Shown: in pieces, positions 1 through 9,082 of the stretch
Position numbering within the stretch: the stretch's first letter is position 1
How the letters are laid out: each line of letters begins with the position of its first letter
From: Caloranaerobacter sp. TR13
GTDB lineage: Bacteria; Bacillota; Clostridia; Tissierellales; Thermohalobacteraceae
Reading direction: 5' to 3'
Assembly (NCBI RefSeq): GCF_001316435.1
Contig: NZ_JXLL01000006.1
Location: forward strand, 42,108 to 106,107
DNA length: 64,000 nt
The notes under the pieces: model-generated
Seen by the model: the letters and a program-made list of their open reading frames with translations, nothing else
Told to the model about the DNA's origin: nothing
The model's database searches: none
Translations under genes and position numbers: made by a program

Positions 1-499
1 ATAAAGTTTAATGCTAATATGTTCAGATATATCTATGCTTTTTTATCCACCGGTGGTTTAAATATAACTATTTTTATTTAGAATTTACATTAACCTAACA
101 TTACAAGATTAATTATAATTATAAATTTACTTGGAATGATAAAATACTTAATATTTGGGCTATGATTTAATTCATCTTACAATTCCTTTAAATAATTTCT
201 TTATTTCCTTTTTACCATTATCGATATTGGCTTATAAGTACTTTTATTGTTTTTTATTGTTCTGTCTGATTTAATATTACCATTTTTTTAAATTTATTTC
301 TACTTAACAATGTTCAATTTTATTTCCACAATGATACGGAATATTCATAATATTTAATCAGTAGCAGTTTTCTCACAAGCACAAAAGCTTTGACTTTAAA
401 CAAATTAAGAAAGATTTTGATAAAATCTATTACGAAAATTATATTTTAAACTTTCCATAATTTAATTAAATAAATTTTATCTAAGGATATCTGAAAAAT
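1..499. other. AT-rich non-coding stretch
   Basis: No open frame of convincing length, ribosome binding site or RNA gene is visible. The stretch is very AT-rich. A short plus-strand frame around 390-460 reads like a fragment of a larger protein (FDFKQIKKDFDKIYYE) but has no start and cannot be identified. It may be decayed coding sequence or the flank of a gene that lies outside the window. Confidence 0.4.
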
Positions 500-531
500 A
501 ACAAAATCGAGGTTAATACCCTCGATTTGTT
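500..531 (-). terminator. Terminator after Nudix gene
   Basis: An inverted repeat (AAATCGAGG...CCTCGATTT) with a 7-base loop overlaps the stop codon of the Nudix gene. On the minus strand it is followed by UAUUUUUC, a U-rich tail. One base is bulged in the stem. Confidence 0.75.
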
Positions 532-1150
532 ATGTGCTAGATTTTATTATATCTATAAAATTTTTAGTTATCCTTGCCGTAATACCCCATATTATATAAT
601 CCTCATATTTATAAAAGTAAACAGGATATTTGCCTTTCCTCCAGTTATAATCTTTTCCATTTTGTATCAAATGATATGGAAAATCATCGTCTGTTCGTGG
701 TTCTATATGAATATAATATTTAAGTGGTTCACTTTCTATAAAAAAGCTTAAAGGAACTGTAAAAATTTCTTCAACTTCGTCATAGTTAAAGTCTATACTA
801 TCAGTTTTTAAGTCTTTCAATAACCCAACAAATGGATATATAGATATATTAAATGGCGTCATTATATAATCTAACTCACCAATTATAGCAATATTTTCTT
901 TACCTATATTTAATTCTTCAATAGTTTCTCTTACAGCTGCATCTTTATAGGTTTCACCGTTTTCTACCATTCCTCCGGGGAAAGAAATTTCACCAGGCTG
1001 TGTATCTAATTTTTTTGATCTCACCTCGTATAGTATATGCAATTCATCTTTGACCTTTATTAAAGGTAGTAAAACACTAAAATCTTTTTCTATTCCTAAA
1101 GCTCTACCTTTTCTATTACTTATTTTCTTTCGAATGTAATTTATATTCAT
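530..1150 (-). CDS. Nudix hydrolase, CoA diphosphatase type
   Basis: A 206-residue cytosolic Nudix hydrolase. The Nudix box is clear (GGMVENGE, then RETIEEL about 8 residues later), and the sequence just before it, GEISFPGG, is typical of the CoA pyrophosphatase branch (NUDT7/YeaB-like) that splits CoA or acyl-CoA into phosphopantetheine and adenosine 3',5'-bisphosphate. The Gly of the consensus REUXEEXGU is replaced by Asn (ELNIG), a tolerated variation. The start follows AAAGGTGATGTGAT. It lies directly downstream of the pantothenate genes but is separated by a terminator, so it is probably its own unit. Substrate is inferred; other nucleotide diphosphates remain possible. Confidence 0.85.
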   Translation of the reverse strand: MNINYIRKKISNRKGRALGIEKDFSVLLPLIKVKDELHILYEVRSKKLDTQPGEISFPGGMVENGETYKDAAVRETIEELNIGKENIAIIGELDYIMTPFNISIYPFVGLLKDLKTDSIDFNYDEVEEIFTVPLSFFIESEPLKYYIHIEPRTDDDFPYHLIQNGKDYNWRKGKYPVYFYKYEDYIIWGITARITKNFIDIIKSST

Positions 1151-1185
1151 ATCACATCACCTTTAATCAATAATGTTACATTTAA

Positions 1186-1211
1186 AAAATTAAGGCGAAA
1201 AATTTCGCCTT
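1186..1211 (-). terminator. Terminator of pan operon
   Basis: A 9-bp stem (AAGGCGAAA/TTTCGCCTT) with a 2-base spacer overlaps the panD stop region and is followed on the minus strand by AATTTTTT, a classic intrinsic terminator that separates pan genes from the Nudix gene. Confidence 0.85.
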
Positions 1212-1594
1212 TATCTTATCTCTCCATGTTCTTCTTTATTAGCAACATCCAATATTTTATTATTCTCATCAACAAAAACTACTTTTGGCTTTAGTTTTTC
1301 TGCCTCTTCTTTGTCAACCCAACAATATGCAATAATTATTACTTTATCTCCTGGCTGTACTAATCTAGCTGCTGCTCCATTTAGACATATTACTCCACTA
1401 TTTCTTTCTCCTTTTATCACATATGTCTCAAGTCTTGCACCATTATTAATATTAACAACCTGTACACGTTCATTCTCAATAATACCAGCTGCATCCATCA
1501 AAGCCTCATCTATTGTAATACTTCCTACATAATTTAAATTGGCCTCTGTTACGGTTGCTCTGTGTATCTTACTTTTAAATAAGTTAAGCATCAT
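1211..1594 (-). CDS. panD: Aspartate 1-decarboxylase proenzyme
   Basis: PanD (127 residues) makes beta-alanine from L-aspartate for pantothenate synthesis. It is made as a proenzyme that cleaves itself at a Gly-Ser bond; here the site is GSITID, around residue 25, which leaves a pyruvoyl group on the new N-terminus. Other family landmarks are [17 protein letters not shown] near the N-terminus and NGAAARL in the middle. It is the last gene of panG-panB-panC-panD; its GGAGG ribosome binding site lies inside the end of panC, 2 bases separate the genes, and either of two consecutive ATG codons could start it. Length is normal for the family. Confidence 0.97.
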   Translation of the reverse strand: MMLNLFKSKIHRATVTEANLNYVGSITIDEALMDAAGIIENERVQVVNINNGARLETYVIKGERNSGVICLNGAAARLVQPGDKVIIIAYCWVDKEEAEKLKPKVVFVDENNKILDVANKEEHGEIR

Positions 1595-1596
1595 TA

Positions 1597-2445
1597 TTAT
1601 TCTACCTCCACTAATATATTGTCTATTAATCTTGTTTTCCCAATTTTTACTGCTAATGCAATTAAAATATTACCTTTAAGTTTTTCTACTTCTCTAAAAG
1701 TATCATAGTCTATTATTTCAACATAATCAATATCTGCTAATGGCATTTCATTTATCATAGATTTTATACCTTCAATTAAAGTTTTTGCATTTCTTTCACC
1801 TTTATTAATCATATTCTGTGCCCAAAACAAACTTTTTGATAAAACTAAAGCCTGTTTTCTCTCTTCTTCTGATAAATATGTGTTTCTTGAACTTAGTGCT
1901 AATCCATCATGTTCTCTAACTATCGGGCATGATATTATTTTAACATCCATATTTAAATCTCTAACCATTTGCTTTATAACATATACTTGTTGGGCATCTT
2001 TTTGTCCAAAATATGCTTTATCAGGAGTTACAACATTAAATAACTTCATAACAATTGTAGTAACTCCTCTAAAATGTCCTGGTCTTGAAGCTCCACATAA
2101 TTTATCTGTAACACCTAATACTTCAACAAAGGTATTATAGCCTTCTGGATACATTTCTTTAACTTCTGGTGCAAATATATAATCTACCCCGACACTTTCT
2201 GCTAGTTTACTATCTCTTTCAATATCTCTTGGATAAACTTCATAATCTTCTCCCTGTCCAAACTGTATAGGATTAACAAATATACTTACTACTACTACAT
2301 CATTCTCTTCTTTTGCTCTTTTCATTAATGAAAGATGTCCATCATGTAAATAACCCATAGTAGGAACAAAGCCTATTGATTTTCCTTTAGCTTTTTCGTC
2401 TGCAATTATATTTTTCATTTGATCAATGCTTTTTATTATATCCAT
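1597..2445 (-). CDS. panC: Pantothenate synthetase
   Basis: PanC (282 residues) joins pantoate and beta-alanine using ATP through a pantoyl-adenylate. The nucleotidyltransferase HxGH-like motif is seen as [11 protein letters not shown] near residue 30, FGQKDAQQ in the middle binds substrate, and SSRNTYLS near residue 185 is the KMSKS-equivalent loop. The start has a good site (AAAGGAGCACTATA-ATG). It lies between panB and panD with short gaps, which supports a single transcript. Confidence 0.97.
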   Translation of the reverse strand: MDIIKSIDQMKNIIADEKAKGKSIGFVPTMGYLHDGHLSLMKRAKEENDVVVVSIFVNPIQFGQGEDYEVYPRDIERDSKLAESVGVDYIFAPEVKEMYPEGYNTFVEVLGVTDKLCGASRPGHFRGVTTIVMKLFNVVTPDKAYFGQKDAQQVYVIKQMVRDLNMDVKIISCPIVREHDGLALSSRNTYLSEEERKQALVLSKSLFWAQNMINKGERNAKTLIEGIKSMINEMPLADIDYVEIIDYDTFREVEKLKGNILIALAVKIGKTRLIDNILVEVE

Positions 2446-2463
2446 TATAGTGCTCCTTTCAAT

Positions 2464-3300
2464 TTAGTCTTTAAGCTTGTCAACAACCTCTTGGCTCATT
2501 TTAAAAGTATGCTTAACTTCTGGAAATGTACCTTCGCAAACTTCTTTTATATATTCTTTAACACCATCTCTTATTTCTTTACCTAAATCTCTAAACTTTT
2601 TCACAAATTTAGGAGTAAAATCACTAAACATACCTAACATATCTTGTAATACTAAAACTTGGCCATCACAATACCTTCCAGCGCCTATTCCAATAGTTGG
2701 TATCGAAATTTTTTCCGTTATTATCTTAGCAAGTGGCTCTGGTACTGCCTCTAAAACTATAGCAAAAACTCCAGCTTTCTCTAATAAAATTGCATCTTCT
2801 ATAATCTTCTTAGCATTTTCAATACTTTTTCCTTGAACCTTAAATCCTCCTAATACATTGACTGATTGAGGTGTAAGTCCCAAGTGTCCACATACTGGTA
2901 TTTGTGCACTAACTAACGCTTTAACCTTATCAATTATATTTTCTCCACCTTCTAATTTAACAGCATGAGCTCCACCTTCCTTTATCAATCTGCCCGCATT
3001 TCTAATAGTATCCTCTATGCTGACATGATAAGATAAAAAAGGCATGTCGGCTATTATCAATGCTCTATTTACTCCTCTAGATACAGCTTTAGTATGGTGT
3101 ATAATATCTTCAATAGTCACCTGCAAAGTATTTTCATATCCCAACATTACCATTCCCAAAGAATCTCCTACAAGTATACTATCTACTCCTACTTCATCTA
3201 AAAGTTTTGCTGTTGAGTAGTCATAAGCAGTAAGCATAGTAATTTTTCTTCCTTCAGCTTTAGCCTTTAAAAAACTAGCAGTTGTAAATTTTTCACTCAT
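2464..3300 (-). CDS. panB: Ketopantoate hydroxymethyltransferase
   Basis: PanB (278 residues) transfers a hydroxymethyl group from 5,10-methylene-THF to 2-oxoisovalerate to give ketopantoate, the first step to pantothenate. Visible family motifs are [10 protein letters not shown] at the N-terminus, [12 protein letters not shown] with metal-binding Asp, [11 protein letters not shown] and [12 protein letters not shown]. Length is normal for a TIM-barrel PanB. It sits between panG and panC; the gap to panG is 3 bases and its ribosome binding site is AGAGGTG. Confidence 0.97.
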   Translation of the reverse strand: MSEKFTTASFLKAKAEGRKITMLTAYDYSTAKLLDEVGVDSILVGDSLGMVMLGYENTLQVTIEDIIHHTKAVSRGVNRALIIADMPFLSYHVSIEDTIRNAGRLIKEGGAHAVKLEGGENIIDKVKALVSAQIPVCGHLGLTPQSVNVLGGFKVQGKSIENAKKIIEDAILLEKAGVFAIVLEAVPEPLAKIITEKISIPTIGIGAGRYCDGQVLVLQDMLGMFSDFTPKFVKKFRDLGKEIRDGVKEYIKEVCEGTFPEVKHTFKMSQEVVDKLKD

Positions 3301-3303
3301 AAT

Positions 3304-4164
3304 CTACACCTCTTTTAATATTTTTTTTAATTCCAAAATAGATTTATTGTTCTTATTTCCTTCAGTCAATTTAACAGTCTCATAACCTAAAATTTTATAT
3401 AAATTTAGTAATTCTGGTGCAAAACCTTCTAAACTTTCAATATGTTTAACTATTGTACCAACATCTCCTCTTTTTATAGGACCAGTCAAAGCTTTTTTAG
3501 GCCCAAGTTTTCTTATATTTTCAATAGTTCCTTTAATTAATGGATATACAGCTTCTATTGCTAATTCTTCATCTACTCCCATAATTTCATAAAACTTTAA
3601 ACCATAATCAATCAAGGTAACTAAATAATTCGATACTACACATGCTGAAGCATGATAAAGTCCTTTCAACTCTTCTGTTATTGTAAAGAACCTATTGCCG
3701 CATTTTTCCATCATATCCTCTAGTATATTTATTTTTTCTTTATCCCCTTCTACAGTAAATACTGTAGATTTTAGACTTATTAAAGCAGAATTTATATCTG
3801 CAAATGATTGTAATGGATGCAAGCTATATATATAAGCTCCTCTCTGTTTCAGTGAAAAAAGTTCTTTTGAAGATAATGCTCCGCTCATATGAACGAAAAT
3901 CTGACCTTTTTTAATATCGTAATGTTTGGATATTTCATCAGCTACTTTTTTAATTACATCATCAAGAGTCGTTATAAATATCAATTGTGCTAAATCTAAT
4001 AATTCTTGTAAATTTCTAAAAGCAACGCCTTTGACTTCTTTAGCTCCTTTTTGTGCAGATTCAAACTTTCTACTATAGTATCCTACAACATCAAAGTTAT
4101 TATCTTTTAGATATTTTCCAAAAGCACACCCTACTTTCCCTGCCCCTATGAAGCCTATCTTCAT
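3304..4164 (-). CDS. panG: PanG-type ketopantoate reductase (DUF2520)
   Basis: A 286-residue protein with an N-terminal Rossmann fold (KIGFIGAGKVGCAFGKYL, a GxGxxG-like NAD(P) site) and a C-terminal helical DUF2520-like domain (HPLQSFAD, FYEIMGVDEELAIEAVYPL). It is unlike classical PanE, but it is the first gene of an operon that otherwise contains panB, panC and panD and no panE. Proteins of this type have been described as an alternative ketopantoate reductase, PanG, in Francisella, so the NADPH-dependent reduction of ketopantoate to pantoate is the natural role. The family name and function are from memory; the operon logic is directly visible. Start follows AAAGGAGGGGGATAA. Confidence 0.8.
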   Translation of the reverse strand: MKIGFIGAGKVGCAFGKYLKDNNFDVVGYYSRKFESAQKGAKEVKGVAFRNLQELLDLAQLIFITTLDDVIKKVADEISKHYDIKKGQIFVHMSGALSSKELFSLKQRGAYIYSLHPLQSFADINSALISLKSTVFTVEGDKEKINILEDMMEKCGNRFFTITEELKGLYHASACVVSNYLVTLIDYGLKFYEIMGVDEELAIEAVYPLIKGTIENIRKLGPKKALTGPIKRGDVGTIVKHIESLEGFAPELLNLYKILGYETVKLTEGNKNNKSILELKKILKEV

Positions 4165-4183
4165 TTATCCCCCTCCTTTGTAT

Positions 4184-4360
4184 AAAAAAACCCCTCTTGT
4201 GGGCAAAAAGACACAAGAAGGGTATAAAACTCATACTCTTTTTTAAATTCTATCTTCCTGTCTCCGTCCACATAGGCTCAGAGCAGCTTATTTTGTTCTA
4301 TTATTGTCAAATAAATTAACTAAACGGTATAGCTCCTTTTAAGGATACTATCCAAAAATA
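4184..4360 (-). promoter_or_regulatory. pan operon 5' leader with terminator
   Basis: About 175 nt lie between the predicted start of transcription and the ribosome binding site of panG. The transcript would begin with a hairpin (GGATAG-TA-TCCTT / AAGGA-G-CTATACC, 4326-4353), continue through a purine-rich segment (4250-4305), and end in an intrinsic terminator with an 11-base stem (4191-4201 / 4212-4222, one mismatch) and seven U residues. This is the architecture of a transcription-attenuation riboswitch. The operon content suggests the pan RNA motif reported upstream of panB genes, but I cannot verify the consensus; it is not an S-box, T-box or THF element. Confidence 0.6.
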
Positions 4361-4365
4361 ATTTT

Positions 4366-4394
4366 ATCATACTAGAATATCTAATACAATCCAA
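4366..4394 (-). promoter_or_regulatory. Promoter of pan operon
   Basis: On the minus strand TTGGAT (4394-4389) and TATGAT (4371-4366) are separated by exactly 17 bases, a good sigma-A promoter. Transcription would start near 4359, just ahead of the first leader hairpin. Confidence 0.75.
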
Positions 4395-4507
4395 ACAATA
4401 GCAAAAATTACAATTGTATATTACATTTACTTAATAATTTTTCATATCTATCCCTCAACTGATAGCTATCAGAACAAAATCTTATCGCAAACACAATGTG
4501 CTGAATA

Positions 4508-4572
4508 TGATATAATATATTTCAATAATTTTATAATTTTATGCTGTACAATTTTGTTTAATGTGTTATACT
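4508..4572 (+). promoter_or_regulatory. Candidate promoters of PEP carboxykinase gene
   Basis: Two -10-like sites precede the gene: an extended -10 TGATATAAT at 4508-4516 without a strong -35 box, and TATACT at 4567-4572. Which one is used cannot be decided from sequence. No further structure was seen down to the AGGAGG site at 4620. Confidence 0.4.
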
Positions 4573-4634
4573 ATTTATAGATTTAATCTCATTGGCTCTA
4601 TGTAAATACATATAAATATAGGAGGACTGTAATT

Positions 4635-6158
4635 ATGTTATACTTATTTGATAATAATGCTTTTAATAATATGATTATCAATCCAGCTAAAGAGGATTTA
4701 ATTAAGCTAAGCAGAGATAAAGGAATAATTACAGAATTTAATAGTCTTTGCTTCATAACTAATGTAAGAAATAGAAGTGCTAAAAATACTTTTGTCGTAG
4801 ATGAAATACCTTTAGGTGTAGATCAACAAGGAATTTCCAGAAAAGAAGCAGATATAATAGTTAATGAAGTGAATAATTATTTAATGCATAAAGAATTAAT
4901 TAGATTAGATAGAAAAATGGGGCTTAATAGTAAATTTTCATTTAACTGTAGACTTTATATAACTAAGGAATATAGCAGAATTGCATATATGTGGAATAAT
5001 TCTTTATTTGCTCCTAATGATATCAATAATCCTGACATGGTAAGTGTTTATGTTCCAGAATGGCCACAAAGAATTATATTAATATATCCAGAAGAAGGAG
5101 TAACTTATATATTAGGAACCGATTATTTTGGCGAAGCTAAAAAATCTTTCTTAAGAATGGCTATGTACAAGGTTAAAAAAATGGGTGGTTTAGGCCTTCA
5201 TGCAGGCAGTAAAGTGCTAAGAGTAAAAGATAAAAATGGAATATTAAAAGATGTAGGATTTATTATGTTTGGATTAAGTGGTACTGGAAAAACAACTTTA
5301 ACAATACATGACCACAATCTAAAAGGAGAAGAAAAAGCTATTATTAGACAAGATGATGTAATATTTATGGATAAAAATGGATACTGTACCGGAAGTGAAA
5401 ATGGCTTCTTTATTAAGACTGAAGGTTTAAGTGAAAGCCAAGGAGTTTTATATAAAGCTGCAATAAGTCAAAATGCTATTTTTGAAAACGTTAAAGTTTA
5501 TGAAAATGGCAAAGTTGACTTTTTTAATACTGAGCTAACTTCAAATGGAAGAGGCGTAGTACTTAGAGAAGAAATCGATAATACAGATAATAGTATTAAT
5601 CTTGAAAAAGCTCATAAACTTATATTTATAACTAGAAGAAATGATATCATACCACCAGTTGCTAAATTAACTGTTTCTCAAGCAGCTACATTCTTTATGC
5701 TAGGAGAATCTATTGAAACTTCTGCTGGAGATCCTACTAAAGCAGGTCAGTCAAAAAGATGTGTTGGTACAAATCCTTTTATTATAGGACCTGAAGCAGA
5801 AGAAGGTCACAAGCTATATCAAATATTAAAACAAAATCCTGATATGGAATGCTACATCTTAAACACAGGAAGAGTTGGACAAAACAACAATTTTGGAGGC
5901 GAAAAAATTACTATAGAAGTTTCAACAACTATTATGCGTGAAATTGCAAGAAATACAATAGAATGGGTAACTGATAAAGACTGGGGTTATCTAGTACCAA
6001 AAGCAGTAAATGGTTTAGACATGGGTAAATATAATCCAAGAAAATATTATACAGAAATAGAATATAAGGCATTAGTAAATAAATTAAAAGAAGAAAGAGT
6101 TAAATGGCTATCAAGATTTGAAAATTTAGATATACAATTAGTAAATAGTATAGCATAA
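4635..6158 (+). CDS. pckA: ATP-type phosphoenolpyruvate carboxykinase-like protein
   Basis: A 507-residue protein of the ATP-dependent PEP carboxykinase fold. The kinase-1a P-loop is GLSGTGKTTL near residue 217, preceded by GGLGLHAGS, and RQDDVIFM downstream resembles the metal-binding kinase-2 region. It is divergent from the well-known PckA set, since the usual GDDEHGW and EGGCYAK segments are not recognisable; nucleotide-dependent interconversion of oxaloacetate and PEP is therefore likely but not certain. In an anaerobe this would serve anaplerosis or PEP/oxaloacetate balance. It stands alone, with its own AGGAGG site and a strong terminator shared with the convergent apbE gene. Confidence 0.75.
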   Translation: MLYLFDNNAFNNMIINPAKEDLIKLSRDKGIITEFNSLCFITNVRNRSAKNTFVVDEIPLGVDQQGISRKEADIIVNEVNNYLMHKELIRLDRKMGLNSKFSFNCRLYITKEYSRIAYMWNNSLFAPNDINNPDMVSVYVPEWPQRIILIYPEEGVTYILGTDYFGEAKKSFLRMAMYKVKKMGGLGLHAGSKVLRVKDKNGILKDVGFIMFGLSGTGKTTLTIHDHNLKGEEKAIIRQDDVIFMDKNGYCTGSENGFFIKTEGLSESQGVLYKAAISQNAIFENVKVYENGKVDFFNTELTSNGRGVVLREEIDNTDNSINLEKAHKLIFITRRNDIIPPVAKLTVSQAATFFMLGESIETSAGDPTKAGQSKRCVGTNPFIIGPEAEEGHKLYQILKQNPDMECYILNTGRVGQNNNFGGEKITIEVSTTIMREIARNTIEWVTDKDWGYLVPKAVNGLDMGKYNPRKYYTEIEYKALVNKLKEERVKWLSRFENLDIQLVNSIA

Positions 6159-6181
6159 ATGCGGCTAAAATAGCCGCATTT
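6157..6181. terminator. Bidirectional terminator
   Basis: A perfect 11-bp stem (AAATGCGGCTA/TAGCCGCATTT) with a 3-base spacer lies between the convergent PEP carboxykinase and apbE genes. It has T-rich tails in both directions. Confidence 0.85.
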
Positions 6182-7217
6182 ATTTTTGCATATGAAAATC
6201 TGGATTAGTTAACTTGAAAGTATTATTAAGTCCATCTGTAATAAAAACACGTTTGTCTTTAGTAATAAATATAGCTTCTACTCCATCTAAATTTTCTATT
6301 AGTCTTTTTCCTTCAGAAAGCCCTAAAGAAAAAGCAACAGTTGAAAGTGCATCTGCATCAATTGATTTATTTGTTATTATCGAAACACTTACCAATGAGT
6401 TTTCTACTGGATATCCTGTATAAGGATCTAATATATGGTGATATCTTTTTCCATTCTGCTCAAAATACCTCTCATATACACCTGACGTAACTACAGTCTT
6501 ATCTATAACCTTAACTATCCCAATATAATCTCCTCTTTTAGTAAAAGGATTCTGAACTCCTATATTCCAAGGAGACCCATCAGGTTTACTACCTAAAGCA
6601 AAAATATTTCCTCCTAAATTTATAATAGCATGCTTTACATTTTCATTTATTAAAATATCAGCTACTTCATCAGCAGCATAACCTTTCGCAATTCCTCCAA
6701 GGTCTATTTTCATACCTTTTTCCATAAGTTTTACTTTTTTCTCTTTTTCATCTAATAGTATCTTTTTATAATCAATTAGTTTTATAGTATTATTTATTTC
6801 TTCTTCACTCGGCACTTTAGCCCTATCTGTGCCTATTCCCCATAATTCAACTAAAGGTCCTATAGTAATATCAAATTTCCCATTAGACAATTTAGAATAA
6901 AAAATCCCTCTTTTAATTACATCAAATACATCTTCAGAAACTTTGATATAATCATTTCCTGAGTTAATATTAACTTTATAAATATCACTATCTTTAATGT
7001 TTTTACTCATTTTGTTATCTATATCTTTAATCCTTTCAAATACCTTATCAAGTACAATTGGGTTAGCATCCTGATAAATATTCACTGTTACTATAGTCCC
7101 TAAAAGGAATTCTGTTCTTGTTAATGGTTTGTTTCTAATTTTTGTTGAGCATCCTACTAAACTCAAAAACAATGCAAGAATTAACAATAAACAAATAATT
7201 CTCTTAAATTTTCCCAT
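6180..7217 (-). CDS. apbE: FAD:protein FMN transferase lipoprotein
   Basis: A 345-residue secreted ApbE enzyme that uses FAD to attach FMN covalently to Ser/Thr of exported flavoproteins. The N-terminus has a lipoprotein signal (FLSLVGC lipobox). Family motifs are DLGGIAKGYAADEVADIL, NLGGNIFALG, VTSGVYERYF and the metal site DADALSTVAFSLG. An in-frame ATG 18 bases upstream is unlikely as start because the GGAGG ribosome binding site lies inside it and 6 bases before this ATG. Directly upstream is an FMN-binding lipoprotein with the ApbE acceptor motif, its probable substrate; a hairpin separates the two. Confidence 0.93.
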   Translation of the reverse strand: MGKFKRIICLLLILALFLSLVGCSTKIRNKPLTRTEFLLGTIVTVNIYQDANPIVLDKVFERIKDIDNKMSKNIKDSDIYKVNINSGNDYIKVSEDVFDVIKRGIFYSKLSNGKFDITIGPLVELWGIGTDRAKVPSEEEINNTIKLIDYKKILLDEKEKKVKLMEKGMKIDLGGIAKGYAADEVADILINENVKHAIINLGGNIFALGSKPDGSPWNIGVQNPFTKRGDYIGIVKVIDKTVVTSGVYERYFEQNGKRYHHILDPYTGYPVENSLVSVSIITNKSIDADALSTVAFSLGLSEGKRLIENLDGVEAIFITKDKRVFITDGLNNTFKLTNPDFHMQK

Positions 7218-7263
7218 TTTAATCCTCCAATTCATACTTCAATTTTAACCCTAAATATATTAT

Positions 7264-7292
7264 AAGGCTTTAGAGTCAAACTCTAAAGCCTT
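7264..7292 (-). terminator. Hairpin after FMN-binding lipoprotein gene
   Basis: A 12-bp perfect stem (AAGGCTTTAGAG/CTCTAAAGCCTT) with loop TCAAA overlaps the stop codon. The downstream minus-strand tail is only moderately U-rich, so it may be a partial terminator that sets the ratio of acceptor protein to ApbE. Confidence 0.6.
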
Positions 7293-7717
7293 TATTTCAT
7301 ATTCTTATTCATAGCCTTTTTAGCTAATTTTTTAAATCTTTCGCTAGTATACGTTGCACCAGTAACTACATCTACTTTATCGACATCCTGTTTACTAACA
7401 AGCTCTTTCTCTAATTTAACCTTAACATCTTCTGGAGTTATTCCAGATGCTTCTTTCATTTTTTTAGCATATTCTTTATTTTCATTTTTATTTTGTCCTT
7501 CTTTGTTAACTTCATTAAATACAACATCAACTATTTTACCATCCTTATAGGTTATTGAAATTTCTGCTTTCCACCCATATTTATCATAATCATCAGACGC
7601 TTTATAAGTACCATCCTTATAGCTCATATCCTTGTCAGTTACTGAATTGCACCCTGTTATAGCTAACATTGTAATTATTGTAAAAACAATAATATAAGAT
7701 ATCCTTTTCATACTCAA
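7292..7717 (-). CDS. FMN-binding domain lipoprotein
   Basis: A 141-residue exported lipoprotein: signal peptide with lipobox LAITGC, then one FMN-binding domain. The DVVTGATYTS segment near residue 118 contains the (S/T)GAT motif whose Thr is flavinylated by ApbE. The domain begins with DGTYKAS and has the usual GKIVDVVF strand. Similar small flavin lipoproteins take part in extracellular electron transfer or in membrane redox complexes. No rnf, nqr or eet genes are in the window, so the electron partner is unknown. The apbE gene is immediately downstream. Confidence 0.9.
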   Translation of the reverse strand: MSMKRISYIIVFTIITMLAITGCNSVTDKDMSYKDGTYKASDDYDKYGWKAEISITYKDGKIVDVVFNEVNKEGQNKNENKEYAKKMKEASGITPEDVKVKLEKELVSKQDVDKVDVVTGATYTSERFKKLAKKAMNKNMK

Positions 7718-7812
7718 AACCCCTTTTCATCAAAATATCTTTGTATTATTTACACATAAATAATATTATTATATCATCAGTATTAAGTAAAGAATAATGA
7801 AATTTCTTAATT

Positions 7813-8448
7813 TTAGTTACTTGAATCCTTCATAACAGCGTTCACAACTTTTTTTATAATTTCATAATCATATCCTTTATAAGCTAAGTGTTGAGATAAC
7901 TTCTGATATATTTTATTCTTATCTTTATCTTTTATACTTCTTAATTTTTTCTTGGCCAGATAAACTGCATTTTCATATATTTTTTCATCTTCTATTTCTG
8001 AAATAACTTTGTTTATTATATCTTCACTTATTTTTTTCTTTGTTAATTCAAATATAATACGTTTTTTTCCGTATTTATTGCTATTTATTTTATTTCTAAC
8101 ATAATTTTTTGCATATTCTTCATCATTAACCATTTTATATTCTTTTAAAATTTCTATTACATTATCTATAATTTCACCTTGATAACCTTCTTTAGATAAC
8201 TTATCTCTAAGTAACATCTCGCTTTGCATTGTTCTAGCCAATATACTAAAAGCTCTGTTCTTAGCTCTTCTAAGGTTTTCATCAAATATTAAGAGTTCTA
8301 ACTTTTCTTTATCTACTTGAATTCCTTCTTCAATTCTAAATTTATAAATAACTTCTTTATGGACTCCAGCAAAAAATTCATGATCAATATATATATTAAC
8401 ATTTTCTTTATTATTTTTTTGCTCAACTATTTTAGTTACAATCCCCAT
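7813..8448 (-). CDS. recX: Recombination regulator RecX
   Basis: RecX (211 residues) binds the RecA filament and modulates its activity. The protein has the expected succession of three-helix repeats; recognisable parts are RAKNRAFSILARTMQSEMLLRDKL, EYKMVNDEEYAKNYV and KYGKKRIIFEL. It follows the ydjM-like gene by 15 bases with its own GAAGGA site, so both share the LexA-controlled promoter at 9083-9094. No recA is in the window. Confidence 0.9.
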   Translation of the reverse strand: MGIVTKIVEQKNNKENVNIYIDHEFFAGVHKEVIYKFRIEEGIQVDKEKLELLIFDENLRRAKNRAFSILARTMQSEMLLRDKLSKEGYQGEIIDNVIEILKEYKMVNDEEYAKNYVRNKINSNKYGKKRIIFELTKKKISEDIINKVISEIEDEKIYENAVYLAKKKLRSIKDKDKNKIYQKLSQHLAYKGYDYEIIKKVVNAVMKDSSN

Positions 8449-8463
8449 AATTATTCCTTCTTT

Positions 8464-9048
8464 CTAAACTCCTATAATCTTAAGTAAAACATAAATCGAA
8501 TAAAAACACGAACCCTTTAATATAAGTTCTTCTTCACCACCACTTTTTACATTAAAAGGAGATGAAATTTTAAAACTACATGGATAAAATAATTCTATGC
8601 CGCCTTTAGTAAGAAAATCGGCAATCAAATGGCTAATATAGCCTATAACGAAACCTTTATACACATCAATTAAATTATATCTCATTGCTAAAATTTTAAC
8701 AACCATTGAAAACAGTAAAAGACCTAGTAAACTATGAGTAAATCCTCTATGATGAGATATTCCTGTAAATGCTAAAGTTATAGATAAAATTTTTAAAAGC
8801 CTACTGTTTAAACTTATACCGAAATAAATACAACCAAAACTTAAAGTTATATAAAATATAATTTTAAATATTCTATTTTTCTTAAAAAGAAGCTTTTGAT
8901 TTAACTTGCTCTTGGGATGGTCTATATCAGGTAATAAAGACCCTAATACCGTTGAAAAAATAAAAATAATACCCCTTTCTAAAGAATAATCTGAAATAGT
9001 AGTAATTCCTGCTGCAATCCCTAGCATAACATGCGTCTTACCCTTCAT
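8464..9048 (-). CDS. YdjM-like membrane protein (DUF457)
   Basis: A 194-residue membrane protein of the YdjM/DUF457 family, often described as metal-dependent hydrolase-like. Features are MKGKTHVMLG at the N-terminus, LLPDIDHPKSKL with the conserved Asp-His pair, HHRGFTHSLLG and GYISHLIADFLTKGG, spread over about four or five membrane segments. Conserved His/Asp residues suggest a metal site at the membrane surface; the biochemical role is unknown. The E. coli homologue is known as an SOS gene, and here too a LexA-type box precedes the gene. Confidence 0.85.
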   Translation of the reverse strand: MKGKTHVMLGIAAGITTISDYSLERGIIFIFSTVLGSLLPDIDHPKSKLNQKLLFKKNRIFKIIFYITLSFGCIYFGISLNSRLLKILSITLAFTGISHHRGFTHSLLGLLLFSMVVKILAMRYNLIDVYKGFVIGYISHLIADFLTKGGIELFYPCSFKISSPFNVKSGGEEELILKGSCFYSIYVLLKIIGV

Positions 9049-9082
9049 CTTTTGTATCCTCCAACTGATTCTTATAAGTATA

